Assembly: GCF_000972845.2 (NCBI RefSeq) | Contig: NC_040017.1 | Span: 25,009,606 to 25,073,605, forward strand | DNA: 64,000 nucleotides | Direction: 5' to 3' | Source of the DNA: Larimichthys crocea | Taxonomy: Eukaryota > Chordata > Actinopteri > Sciaenidae | Shown here: piece by piece, positions 50,868 to 62,714 of the stretch | Numbering within the stretch: position 1 is the first letter of the stretch | Layout: each line of letters opens with the position of its first letter | Translations under genes and position numbers: made by a program | The notes under the pieces: generated by a model | Database searches by the model: none | The model's input: only the letters and a program-made list of their open reading frames with translations | Told to the model about the DNA's origin: nothing

Positions 50868-50913
50868 GCACCGGCACCGTGAAGGAAAGCAGCCATGATG
50901 GTAGTGCCGGTGC
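50868..50913. repeat. Short GC-rich inverted repeat
   Basis: GCACCGGCAC at 50868-50877 and its exact reverse complement GTGCCGGTGC at 50904-50913 are separated by 26 bases. ATGATGG lies just before each arm or within a few bases of it. The arms could pair as a 10-bp stem. No function is known. Confidence 0.7.
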
Positions 50914-53459
50914 AACAGAGGTGCAATGATCACCCTTCTTCTTCTTCTTTAATCACATATTATTTCTCATATTCTTGTCATGAGGTCAAGCAAGTATAAA
51001 CTCATGTTTAAAGACAGGATTGTTATTACGCTTTCACAACACTGGAACTTGCAGTTTACACAAGTGATCGATTCATGAAGGATATGTTTCTTTCCCGACA
51101 GGCAAAATGTAAAGCAATGCAAATTAAAGCATGCAACTACAGTAGGAACATGTTCCATATATTCAAAGCCTCATCTTTCTTTCAAAACACAACTAATAAA
51201 ACTCTGAGCATAACAATTGGACCTGCAAGCAGGGTCAAACATCTGCAGCTGTGCCCTCTCTGCCTGCGCTATTTCCATCTCTGTCCAGCAAATAGTGAGA
51301 AGTGCTCAGTGAGAGGAGGCAGAGGAAGAGGAGGGGTAAAAAAAAAAAATGCAGATTAGTCACTGGAAATTGGATTTGTGCTCGCCAGAAAAGCATCCTG
51401 AAAACATGTGATGAGCTCCACATAGCTGCAAAAGGAGAGGGTGAGAGGGGGAAAGAAGGAAGTGGGAGTGGAGGTGGGTGTGAACAATAGCTGCTGTGAG
51501 AGTTTTTGAAGAGACGGCAAATGATCCACGGCGTGACATGGAGAGCGAGGGTCTCGTCACAGTCGGCAATCCACAAACATAACAGCCCTTATAAGGACAG
51601 GCTGCCTATAATTTCCCCTCTCCCTTCATTTATATTGTTTGGTGTGTTTATACGCCGTAATTACAGGATGAACAGTTTTTTTTTTGAAGATGCTCACAGT
51701 CAAAAGGGTTTTATGTTTGTGGGGGGATTTCCTCTGATGAAAAACCCAGAAATTCTTAATTGTTATTCCCTTTTGCCTTTCCCCCTCATGTTTACACCTC
51801 AGCCGTGTTACAGTGTGCCGACGAGGTCTGTGAAGTTGTGAGTCCTTAAAGTCACTGAAGTACTTGTGTGCACCGGCAGATGGGGAACAAAAGAGCATCA
51901 GAGCATGAAAATATAATGAGACTACTAATCATAGCATCCAGCCAAGCAGACAGTAAAGCCATTGTCAACAGTTACAATATTGTCTCTGGTAAAGAGAGAC
52001 TCAAACTTTCATGTGGACAGTCACTGAAGACACCGAATAGAGACACGCTGACATCGTAACACTTGTCAAGCCAATACTGAGGACTGTAATTGTGTAATAA
52101 TGCGTCATTGTTCACATAATGTACAATGTTCCATGTTTGTAATAACATTTGGGTTTAATAGCATCGAGAATCAAATCTAAATCATCAGTTTATGTTTAGT
52201 TTTCAGCCCTTTTAAGTTACAAATGAGATGAATAATGTCATATTTATGAACTCAAACTCAAGGTTTTATGAGATAGATTAGACATTTTCTGTTTGCTCAT
52301 AAAACACAAGAGCAGATAAAAGCTTTGATAAAATATCCTTAGAAATCTAAAATGGTCACAACCCAACTTTCTACTCAAAGCTAACAAGAGCTGGGTATAA
52401 TTAATAAGTGACCTTACTTCAAGGAATTTTTTTCTCCACTAAAACCTTCTTCAATCAGCATTTTCTATCAGCAGTGAAATAAATGAGTGACGTGACAGGA
52501 GCAGCTCGTAGTGATTAAGTGCTTGATAATATGCTTATGGTGATTATTACAGCTTGTTGCACTGTCGGACAGTTAAGTGATGTCTGAGATGTTTGTCTTA
52601 AATTCTGAAAATCAGGATAAAATCAGAATAAAAATTTGGAGTCAACACTGAACTTTCCATATTTGACAGTTGCTGATGATTTCTGTGCTATGCACTCTTG
52701 GTCGATACCAAAAGTGCACGGTTCACTGCTGTATACAATGAAACATATTTACAGTTAAATAAGAAAAGTTATGTTTTCTATGTTTGTACTATGTTTTAGT
52801 CTCTGTGAAGTCAGTTTGGTCTTACAAATGTTATTAGCTGCACTCAAATATAATTTTATATATACAGTATATATTGTACCTGTAATGTCAGTGTGTTGCA
52901 GCAGCTGCTCTTTTATTCTTGTGTTAAATAACATAAGAATAAACCCTATGTGGTCATTTCAAACACTGCTGCAGAGTAACATAAACTTCTTTTACAAACA
53001 CAATAGGTGTTTCAGGCCGTGTAATCTGTCTCCACAGAGGTTCATTTCTTAACGTTCACACACACTTTCTCTTTTCATTGTGCGGCTGACAAGACGCGTC
53101 ACGTTTGTCTGTGAAGTCTAACGATGACAAATAACTCGAACACCGTTAAGTATTGTCTTGGCATTGCCAAATATTTAAAGGTCACATAACAAAACTAATG
53201 ATGATCTCTCTGAACAGTCTCATTTTAGGCCACAGTCGAACAAATATCAATTTTTAAAAAAAGAAACTACCACGAGAAAAATGACAATGTTTTTATTGTT
53301 TTGATAGGAATTATTTTTTCAGCTATGGCAGATTTCTGAATTTATCTCCATTTTCTTTGGACTTTAATTGAAACTAACTAACATTTTATCCAATAAACTG
53401 TCAAAAAACTTCAAACATTAAACCGAGGACAGCCATGAATCCTTATATTTAAGAATCAA

Positions 53460-54115
53460 ACCAGTGCAAGCAATTAATAAACCAGGAATTTCATTTATTA
53501 ATATATTATTATGACCTGAGTTATAATAGAAAGGTCCTTGAGAAGGAGGCGCTCTCTTGTAGAAGGACACCCTGAACAGAGAACATTTAAGAGTACACCA
53601 AAGTTTTAGCAACAAATTATACAACAACCAGGCCGAGGACATAAGCACAAAATCATTTTTGAGAAAGAGAACACATGCATTCACATGGCTCTGTGTCAGT
53701 CAAAAGAGATTTAAATTGATTAAAAGGGATTAGCTTGTCTAATTTTACAAGCTTCTGCAGATGGTTCCACTTGTGTGGAGCGCAGTATTTTAGAGCCAGT
53801 TCCCCAGTCTCAGTTCTAACACGATGATTTTCGAGCAGCAAATAGTCCAGAGTCCTTCTGCAGTGTGAAAAGAATCTATAGTTGAAAGGACATGTGAGAT
53901 ATACAGAGAGTTTGCCAAGAACTGCTTCGTAAATAAATAGAATCACTGCCACCAAACTTTCTAACGTGCGGTACACAACGACATATCGAGAGCCGCCCTC
54001 GTTTAAATAACGGACGGCGTCAAGAGGTTTAATAATAGAGGCCGGAGAGGGACTATAAATTTCATCGCCATAGTCCAGAACGGATAAAAGGACTGACTGA
54101 ACAGTTCTGGGTTAA
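53460..54115 (-). mobile_element. LINE 3' part, reverse transcriptase C-terminal frame
   Basis: On the minus strand an open frame runs from about 54113 to 53653. It begins QSVLLSVLDYGDEIY, a block common in non-LTR elements of teleosts (usually LPILDYGDVIY). It continues with FIYEAVLGKLSVYL and RTETGELALKYCAPHKWN, and ends PFNQFKSLL. A stretch between the first and second blocks appears shortened compared with other members. The 3' UTR (about 53650-53460) includes an AAGAGAG..CTCAAGGACC block and a TAACTCAGG block that resemble the family's 3' end. The 5' part (endonuclease, polymerase palm) is absent, so it is inactive. The frame is unusually free of stops for a dead copy. The clade is not certain. 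Confidence 0.75.
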
Positions 54116-54171
54116 ACTGCACACACTGTATTTCTATAAAAGAATCCTATAGTCAAACAATCTTGTCTTCA

Positions 54172-54275
54172 TAATCACCTGAAAATAAGGACATTAAGGT
54201 TTTGTTACCTTATATGAGGGAGCAGGTCCTTTTCCACACAGTAGATCAGAACAGACAAACCAAACACCGGCTCTA
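54172..54275 (-). mobile_element. MITE fragment, same family as 9.26 kb
   Basis: Contains AATCACCTGAAAATAAGG, TTTTGTTACCTTA, AGCAGGTCCTTTTCCACACAG and GACAAACCAAACACCGGCTC. These match the fragment at 15.7 kb block for block and, in reverse, the complete copy at 9.26 kb. Both ends are missing. It lies just beyond the LINE fragment. Confidence 0.68.
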
Positions 54276-57149
54276 CAGAGTGCAGTTCATGTTCATGGAC
54301 AGAAATCAAACTGCAGTTGCGTTGTTTTGACTCATGCACGTATGACATAATCTAGAGCACAATGCGGCTGCTTTTCTTGAGCTTCATTTACCATCAGATA
54401 TATAAACAGGATGAAAAAATATGAAAAATCGAATCCTGCATGTAGAGATATTTATATAAAACCAAAACAACACTTTGTCTAAAAGCTGTGTGCACACAGA
54501 CTGGCAAAACTTTTTATTTCAATTGAATGTTTTCATTAAGACATTCTTCACTGAAGTATTTTACCACTGTGATGTTATGGTTAATTAAAATACTTCCGGA
54601 AACCATTGTTGGCACTTCTGGAGGGCCAACACAGAATTTCAGCACCAAGGACAGCTCCTTAAGTCCTGCACCATTTTTTCACAGTGGAGATTTCGGACTA
54701 GCAAGTACACGTGTGATTACCTCAATATTGCTTCTGGGAAATGGTTTATGTCAAGACATTTGTGTGATTAACATTCACATTTACGCTCTGAGTTGCTGCG
54801 ATATAATCACCTTGAATATCAACGCTGTACGTCATGATGTTGGAGTTTTGGCACAGCGTACAGCACCCACTTAATTTTTAATTTCCTCACCAGGTTCATT
54901 GCTCATTTCCCACAACGGCTGTCAGAGCTCATACAATTCTTTGTGACCCTCAGCTGTCAATGCAGTGCATAGCTAACTACATTCCTCGTTACACAACCCC
55001 AGAGACCGTGGCTTAAAACATTACACCTGATAAGGATTTTTAAAATATTTCTGGTGGCGACGCTTTGATTATTCCATTCCAGTACATATACACATGTGCA
55101 TAGATCACAGCAGCTCACTCGAACGTGCTCTGCAAATATTCGCCTCCCTATTGAATGTTGTATGGCTCATAAAATTTTTAACTCATTAGAAAGATATTCT
55201 AAAATATATACCTGTCTCATCACACAGTGAAGACGGCCCTATCACCGTCACCTGTCCTTCCTGCAGCACTTCACAGCAGGCTGCCAAGCTTTCTTGTTAA
55301 CATTACCCACAATAGATATATGTATTATTGTATGTAGTCATTTACTGCATGCATGCTTTAAGTTTTGTGTGTAATTATAATTGTGATTATGGCTCGCTGA
55401 GACAGAAAAGGCAAAAGGCAGCGGATTTCCATACCATTAACTGTTTTTGCTGCCATACATTACCAATAGCTCACACAGTTTTTAGGATTAGTGACCAGTG
55501 AAATTAAACTTGATGGTGTTATGCTTTACCACCCACTGTATTACACACCCACGAGAGATGACAAGGGGTATTTACTGCCTGTGTGTGTAGGACATCTATT
55601 CCAGTAGAGCTCATCATTGCCTGCTGTAATAAAGGCATCGACTGAGTTAAATATATATGTTTTGTTCTGAAGGTTGTAGCACAAGCATTGTAATTAGCGA
55701 GACAATGGGAGTTATTTTTGGAGGAGTTTATGCTCGCAATTTATTGCTGTTTTCTTACACCGCTGCTGTTGTTTTCTGCCATGCAGACTCCTTTCTCAAC
55801 TTCAATTAGTGCAGAATAAAAGAGAAAGGTCAGAAAATAGTGCTTGACAGTTTAGATGTTGCAGCTTTAAAGCTTAACTCGGAGGGGGGGTGGCGGTATC
55901 AGCGGTGCTATCTGTAAATGAGTGATCCTTTTTTTTCCCAGCGATGCTTAGAATGACATCACTTGGATCCCTGCTCATATCCACAGAGAGGAGTTTGATT
56001 AGAGGAATGATAAGCAAGATATCATCTGCTCCGCTGCAGATTAACCTTCTTCATTCAGAAGAGACTGCTTTCCAGTCCATTTTGTAATCCACTTCAGTCG
56101 TATGACAGAGCTATATTCTCTTTCAACTCTCAGACGCCCCATAGGCCAAGAAATCCTGCGCATGGAGGACCTTGAGTTGGACTGAAATCAAAGTTAGAAT
56201 AAAAAACCGGAGGGCTGTGCTGCCTTTCCCCAGTCACATCTCTGAGGACAGGATAAGACCGATGGCAGCGTGTTTGTACCGCCAACATTTCTAGGAAGTT
56301 TACACACAACAAAAAAAACAAAGCATTGTCACAGGAGTAGCTTTGATGCAGTGATATACTGAATTATATAATTCTACAAGTCTCGACACACACAGATATT
56401 GTGTCACAACAATGTAGGAGTGAGATGTAACCAATGATGGATTCACAAAGTGACTTTAATTATTTGAAAATTCACTTTAGTTTTTTTACAGAAATGTGTC
56501 CTATTTTTTGAACCAGTTTATAATCACAGTGTAAGATTGAAGATTTATGATTAAAATAAAAGTCTGATGGTGTGGAGTCATACTTCTCAGAACTTGTAGA
56601 GTCTTGTGAAGTTTTGAAAAATCTCACTGGAATATCCGGTATAATTTTCAGCCATGGGTTTCAAAGTATGATGGAGCTTCTTTTTGATTATTTTCTACTT
56701 TGGAAACACTCGAATGAAGGTAAAACGAATGGAAACACTATGTTCAGAGCTGATATTTTCGAGGTTTGATGGTGTGGTGTGAGGTATCAGGTTTTAGGAT
56801 ACACAACATCACAGATCGCCTGTTCAAAATGTAGATTAAAAATGAGTTGTGTTGTCATCTAGATCTCAGAATAACCAGCCCACGTCTTTTCACTTTTTTC
56901 AACTCAATTTAACAGTCCCACTTTTATGTGAAATCCCCGTTTGTTTGTTTTTATTCCCCGTGAAGTTCTTTGTGGTTATATATTTCGAAAATTGCCATGT
57001 TACACAAACAAATTATTGTTATTATTTGCAGTTTTGTTGTCATAGTTTGATTTCGTACGTGCTACGCCCTCTGATGGGCTTTGCAAAGACAGAGCTTTCA
57101 CTTGCACTCGCCACCAGGAGGTAGCAACCACACACTGGTGCGTCACCCT
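54276..57149. other. Unannotated AT-rich DNA
   Basis: No gene or repeat family is recognised. The + frame at 54527-54874 (115 codons) has no known domain. Confidence 0.4.
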
Positions 57150-58137
57150 TTTTTGCACGAAGCCAACTTAAAGCACAAATCTACACTTGTGATATTTGGC
57201 CACTCTCCAGTGTTGTCAAGGAATGTCTGACTGCCAGTAAGCTTTGTGCCAGCTGCTCTTCGCTGCTCCAAGTGTCCTCGGATGGTGAAGACGTCTGCTT
57301 GTCCACCCACACCCACCACCAGTACGCTGAGGATGACGAAGGGGAAGATGTGGGAGTGCACTTCGAGGAAAAGCCTCTGGCACACCGCTGCCAGTCTGAC
57401 CTTTTAACATCAGCCACTGAGTGCACGTATGCCCTCTCTCCTCCTACGCTTGCCATCCAAGAGCTTAACCGAGGACTTTCCTCGTGGCCTTGGTGCCCAC
57501 CCATGGCACCCTTCTTCCTCAATGCTAAACGACTGAGTGGGGTACCCCACTGACGGTCAAACCACCTGTAGACTTTTGTGCCATCGACAGCTGTAAGGAT
57601 TCAGTCAGGGTCTGTCTCCCGCCTCTCTTTTGGTCAACTTTGTTTCTGTCCTACAGTGACAGGTCGATGTCCAGCGTGGTTGTTGTGACTCCGAAGCTTC
57701 TCAGGTAGCAGCGCTGGCTACCAATATGACCTTGCTCGCTGGACCACCTCACTGTGGAAGAGACTGTGTGGTCCAGATGACGGCTGCTGCCTTCCTCTCT
57801 CTTTGGCCATTAACAGTGGCCACTCCAGGTAGCTCAGCTGGGGCACAGGCACCTCCAGCTGGGTCTGTCCAGCCTGAATGAGCATGGATAGAGGTAAATT
57901 TTGAAACATTCTGTCTTCACTGATCATCTTAAATCTCCTCTAATGAGATGAGCTGCTGTAATGCACCTGACGCTGACTGGCTTTAGGCTATAAACTCATC
58001 ATTAGAGGTGTCACTCCTAGAAGAGGTTGGCTTCTCCCTCTTTGGTTAGACTTAAGAGAGGAAAGGTGGTTTCATCAACACTCTTCCTGAGACCCCTGTC
58101 AGTGACTTCATCTTCCACCTCACATCTCTCTGCTAAT
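57150..58137 (-). pseudogene. GC-richer patch with dense minus-strand frames; possible decayed gene
   Basis: I do not recognise a product. On the minus strand, in order, an open stretch (58137-58018) reads ERCEVEDEVTDRGLRKS and then FPLLSLTKEGEANL before a stop. A second frame (57927-57718) has MLIQAGQTQLEVPVPQLSY. An overlapping frame in the same area ends LRSFGVTTTTLDIDLSL at a stop near 57655. A third frame (57522-57181) and a fourth (57385-57143) follow; the fourth has a hydrophobic segment FPFVILSVLVVGVGG. The patch is visibly richer in G and C than its flanks, and its frames are longer than the local norm. This could be a frameshifted pseudogene, an unrecognised transposon, or composition alone. 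The + strand frame at 57272-57553 is an alternative reading. Confidence 0.22.
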
Positions 58138-60824
58138 CAGCTGTTAATGACTCATTAGCGAAAAGACCTCTGTGCATTCACTTCCTGCTCCTGTGTGTTA
58201 TGTTTATTGTCCTTGTCGGTGTTACAGTCATCTTTATTTTTGTTCTTATTGTCATAATTCCTAACACAAGACAAAGAACCTGTCGACTCGTCATAGTCAT
58301 CATTGTTGTGAGACAGTAAGACGTTATTTTCTTTGTTCGTTTTGTCATGAATCATGACCTTCGACTTTCAACTTGTCGCTGATTTCCTAGACATGAAAAA
58401 TAAACAAACAGGAATTTTTTTTCCACTCCTATGAGAAAAGTAAGTACAGCATTTAACTCTGTTCTAGCCAGAGGTAAGACGCGGTAATTGGAACACACTC
58501 TGTGGCACCACAACATGAGTGAATAATGGTCTTAATCTTCACAAACTGCCTCATTAGTATCATCAACCACAGAGGGAGAGCAGGACCAAAGCGGCTCCCT
58601 GAGGCACGCCAAAAACATTGCCCACATTGCGAGCTTTAACATAGTGCAGGAGAAAACAAAAGTCGAACTGCTGAACAGAATATCAAACAAAGCCCTGATG
58701 GTAAACCTCGTCCTGCATTCCTCAATAATGCATTACCTTTCCTAATTAATTCAGGAACAGCATGGGAAATATGATTTCCATGTTTATACAGCATTATGGA
58801 GGTGACTTTCTTGGCATTTAAGTTACTATTCGTAACGATGAATTACTATAATGGGCACATTATGGAAACTGAAGCAAAATAAACAACAGAGAATGCCCTC
58901 AGGGTAATATATATTCCACCGTTTTACTGCAGAATAAGCCGTCTGTTTTCTCAATGTTGACTTTGCACTCTAAACTGGAGATGCAGTCTGAGGTGTCGCA
59001 CATACTATTCAGGACGTGTGACAGAGGTCTGCAGAGCTTGCAAAGCAGGTAGCACCAGCCCCTCACAGGCAGAAGAAACAAATAGAATTATTTATAGGTG
59101 TAAAATATTTATTTGGGATCTGTCTGTGCCCCCATTGCTAAAATATAACATAGGTGAAAACCCAGAGTGGGCTGGAACATTGAAAGATTAATGTCTCCTC
59201 ATTTCATTGCTATAATAACAACCTAACAACCTATTTGGTGGTTTCGGCAGGATAAATCCAAAAGTAATTAAAAAGAAGAAAATAAAGTAGCTCCAGTAAA
59301 TAAGCTGGAACATCTAAAAATGGTAATCATCGGCACAGCTTGGCAACTTTTGATTAATAAAGCACTTAAAACTAGAAAAGTCTCAGATACTGACACTGTA
59401 AATATATAACACAGTGCAACACCCACACTTACTAGATTTAGTTTGGGTGACTTGTGAACAATATTAATGAAATACTCTGTGAACGGCAAAATGGAAATGT
59501 TCAAATGCTGCTGTGTAGCAGGAATACAGAGTAAACACTTCTTTTCCAGGTTCCAGAGATTTAACAAGAGGTTCAGGGGAGCTGATTAAGCCAAGACAAA
59601 TTTAAGAAGTCATCGCACTAGTGAGACATCTGCATACTGAAGACTAGTGTGAGTGGATGTGATGCTGAGAACGTGTGCTTCTTTTTGAGTTTGTGTGTCC
59701 TGTGTGTCCTAGTGTGATTAAAAATTGCTGTCAAATGATAAATGAAAGCAGAGCCGGCATTAAACAGGGGCTGGAAATCCTCCAGTCGCACAATGACTTG
59801 TTTTAACACACAACCGCCCACATGCAGCTGACATACAGTCACTAAGTTCAGTCAATAAGGAGTTAAAATGTCAGGATAAAAAAAAACAGACCTAATAATA
59901 GTAATCTATCATGTCAAACCCAGTTTACTAAGAAGATTTCAGAGTATTATAAAGTTTATACTGGGCAGGTTTAACATTGTCACTTCCAGCGAACACTCAC
60001 GAAGCTCAGCACAGCGGAGACTGAGGTGCCATGATCATAAACTAAACCCTGGATTAAATACGGAGCAGGATGCCAACTATTAGGCAGAATCTACAGCACC
60101 AGACTACATGTTGGCAGGCAGCACCAGCCGCTATGTGGCCACTTCTCAGTGAAGCACCTCCGATTATTACAGAAGATTTACTATCCAGTGAAATGAGATG
60201 TGTGAATGCAAACATCTGCTATGCAGCGGCGGGTTAAGACATGTCAGCTATGCAGCAGATAGTTACATACGTAAAAAAAACTCCAAAGAGTTCATGGCAT
60301 GAGTTCATGGAGTGTAACAGAGAATCTCCTCTGCACCGTCGGTGCAGGTAAGCGGCACTTGAACAGGTGCTCTGCTGTTTAGCTGTAATTATGTTAAGAA
60401 GAATAAAGCAAGCTGTCCGTGAGTTTAAATGTTTCCTAAAAGCTGTATGTGCAGGGAATGTGAGCATGTGACAAAGCCACGTTGAGTTCTTCACAAAGCC
60501 AGAGAATAATTACAGCTTTGTGAACCGACTGTGTGCAAGGCAACAGTAATGTTTACATCTTAACAGACAATGTGCACCACACCTGTTTACATCCCTGAAA
60601 ACTAAGGCAGCAACCTGCCGGGAAATATGCTGCAAAACCAGTTCATCTCGTAACATCATATTCTACCACTGTACAACAAACAAACAGCATACTGTAGTGC
60701 ACAACGGCAAAGAAAAACAATGCCACTATGGGAAAGTAATTAAGAATGCAAACACTGTATACAGGTCACTAGCAAGAGGTCAAAATGTGCAAGCAGCAGA
60801 AGCAGAATTTAGCTGCAAACAGGT

Positions 60825-60864
60825 GCAAAAAAAAAAAAAAAAAAGCAAAAAAAAAAAAAAAAAA
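60825..60864. repeat. Interrupted poly(A) tract
   Basis: Two A-runs of about 18 bases each, separated by GC. No AATAAA lies just upstream on the + strand, so it is not clearly a retroposon tail. Confidence 0.85.
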
Positions 60865-61217
60865 GTGCTGAAGAGCAGCAAAGATGGCCCGTGTCCCAGC
60901 GGACAGTAAAACCTCTGGGAGATCCCAAGCTGCACAACTGAAGTAACCTCCACAGCTGCCAGGACTTTGCGAGTGGAAGGCCTTTGAGCTGGTTCAATCT
61001 CAATTATTTTCTCCACAAATCCTTCCCAAAGCTAAACGACTGGACCGAAGGCGTCCAGTTTGTCTATGAGACGCTTCATGATCAGCAACAATCCCGAGCA
61101 AAGACTTAGCAAACAGCAGAGAACAGCACGGAGCAAGCCAGGGGGGAGGACCGACACTTTAAATAGACTGTACACTCGCTAAAGGTGCGTTGGATGTGGA
61201 TGTGCTGCCAATGTCAA

Positions 61218-61242
61218 GTGTGTGTGTGTGTGTGTGTGTGTG
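61218..61242. repeat. (GT)n microsatellite
   Basis: A GT run of about 25 bases. Confidence 0.96.
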
Positions 61243-62578
61243 CAGCATTATACTTTTGATAGCATAATAATATGCATTAATCAAGTATCCTGCATTTTAA
61301 TAGCTGGTTAAAATAGTGTGTTTAATTTTTTCTCCAAGATAACACAAATTAATCATCCTCTCATGCACACGCTTTAACACGGGCACATTATGATGAATTA
61401 ATTTCGACGCCACAAGCTGTAACAATGAGACAAATATGAAATCAGATCAATACAGTTCGATGAAATGAAACGGAAAGCTGGAAAAAATTGTTTCAAAGAA
61501 ACCAAAATGATGGGCATCGTGATTTTAGACAAAGACTAAGTCTTTTTCTTTCAGGTCATGGATAGTACGACCTGGAAGCACACATTTGTGTGCAGAGTGG
61601 AAACACTACAAACGATAAAATGTTAACAGCAGTGATCTGGGTCTCTTCATGTATCAAACACTTGTGATATGTTTGTCAGTTTGACATTAATGATCCGGCT
61701 CCTCCATCATTTGGAAAACAGATCCTGATTATGTAATCAACACTTATGAGGACCCTCTTCACACATCAGCCCTCATTGATAGAAGGCCTGCTCAGTCTGG
61801 AGGACATTGCAATATAATAACCTTCGCCTTCAGTGGAAATAATGAGCAGGTTCTCCTTTCTAGGACGGCACCATGTGCGAGCCATTAAGTAACCCTTAGT
61901 GTCTTTATCCAGCCTGGTTTGTCAATTTGTTAAGATGACTTTTATTTTTTATTTTTTGCCCCATTATTTTTGCTGTTTCCAGTCCATTCTGTTTGCCTCA
62001 TGGTCACTACAATCATTATACGGAAATGCAACAGTGGCAGCTCTTTATTGCACATTTTTCACGGCTACAATGAGTCTGGTTCATTCGTATGAAGAATGAA
62101 AAATTCCCACGGGTACGGTCTGTATAATGCCCGAGCTGATGTCAGCTGCTGTTAGAAAAACATGTCAGTGGATTTTTCAGGAGCCAGTTGATCAATCAAT
62201 ACCACAAGAGATGTATGAAATCTTTCCAGTGCATCACACGACCATAATCACTCACAAACATCGAAGCTCTTTATTTAAGTTGATGGCTGCTTTCATAAAA
62301 GAGGGAAACCCAACTGGAAAAAGAGAAATGTCAGAAAAATACATCTAATATTCATATTGCCTTATCGTTTGCCTGTGCATACATATGCAGGCACATGCAC
62401 CATGATGAATAATAGCATTTTTCTTCATATATTATACATTTCTGTGCATTTGTGCAAAAGGGGGAAAAGGGTAATTTAGTGGAAACTAGAAAACCAAAAG
62501 GGAGCGATGTATGAATGACTGCTGCTGTCATGAACGTGGGAGACATGACCCCCGCCTCCACTCCTAGCAGGGCATTAC

Positions 62579-62714
62579 CTTGTAATGCATCCTTAACTGC
62601 CCTCCTTACTCCAGCTGTGTACTCCCTTGGTCCGTCTGCATCCTGTCTCCTTAGGCTCCAAACCATCATTAACAGGCAGAGTAAGCTGTAGCCCTTCTCT
62701 CTCTGTCTCTCCAT
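62579..62714 (-). other. Candidate first coding exon (weak)
   Basis: On the minus strand an ATG at 62714 sits in a strong initiation context (ACCATGG). The frame begins MERQREKG and continues into a hydrophobic stretch YSLLCLLMMVWSL at about residues 9-21, which could be a signal peptide, then charged residues. After 45 codons plus one base the sequence reads CAAG/GTAATG, a plausible splice donor at 62578. If not spliced, the frame continues to 62352 (120 codons). I know no protein with this N-terminus, and no downstream exon was identified. A chance frame is the more likely explanation. Confidence 0.15.

Larger units (their letters stand above)
46321..53459. other. Long unannotated AT-rich stretch
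   Basis: About 7 kb with no gene or named repeat that I can support. It contains an ATTT repeat (about 47793-47814), a T-run (about 47611-47627), a CA run (49242-49258), a TTCAGAAGGC doublet (49063-49084), a GC-rich inverted repeat (50868-50913) and a purine-rich tract near 51300-51350. Frames up to about 113 codons on both strands near 51.2-51.9 kb overlap each other and have no domain. Confidence 0.4.
58138..62578. other. Unannotated AT-rich DNA with A-runs and a GT repeat
   Basis: No gene is recognised. A phrase near 58590-58610 (GGCTCCCTGAGGCACGCC) resembles the antisense of an L2 LINE palm region, but nothing nearby confirms it. Two A-runs separated by GC lie near 60825-60864. Frames crossing them are lysine-rich by composition only. 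Confidence 0.4.
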
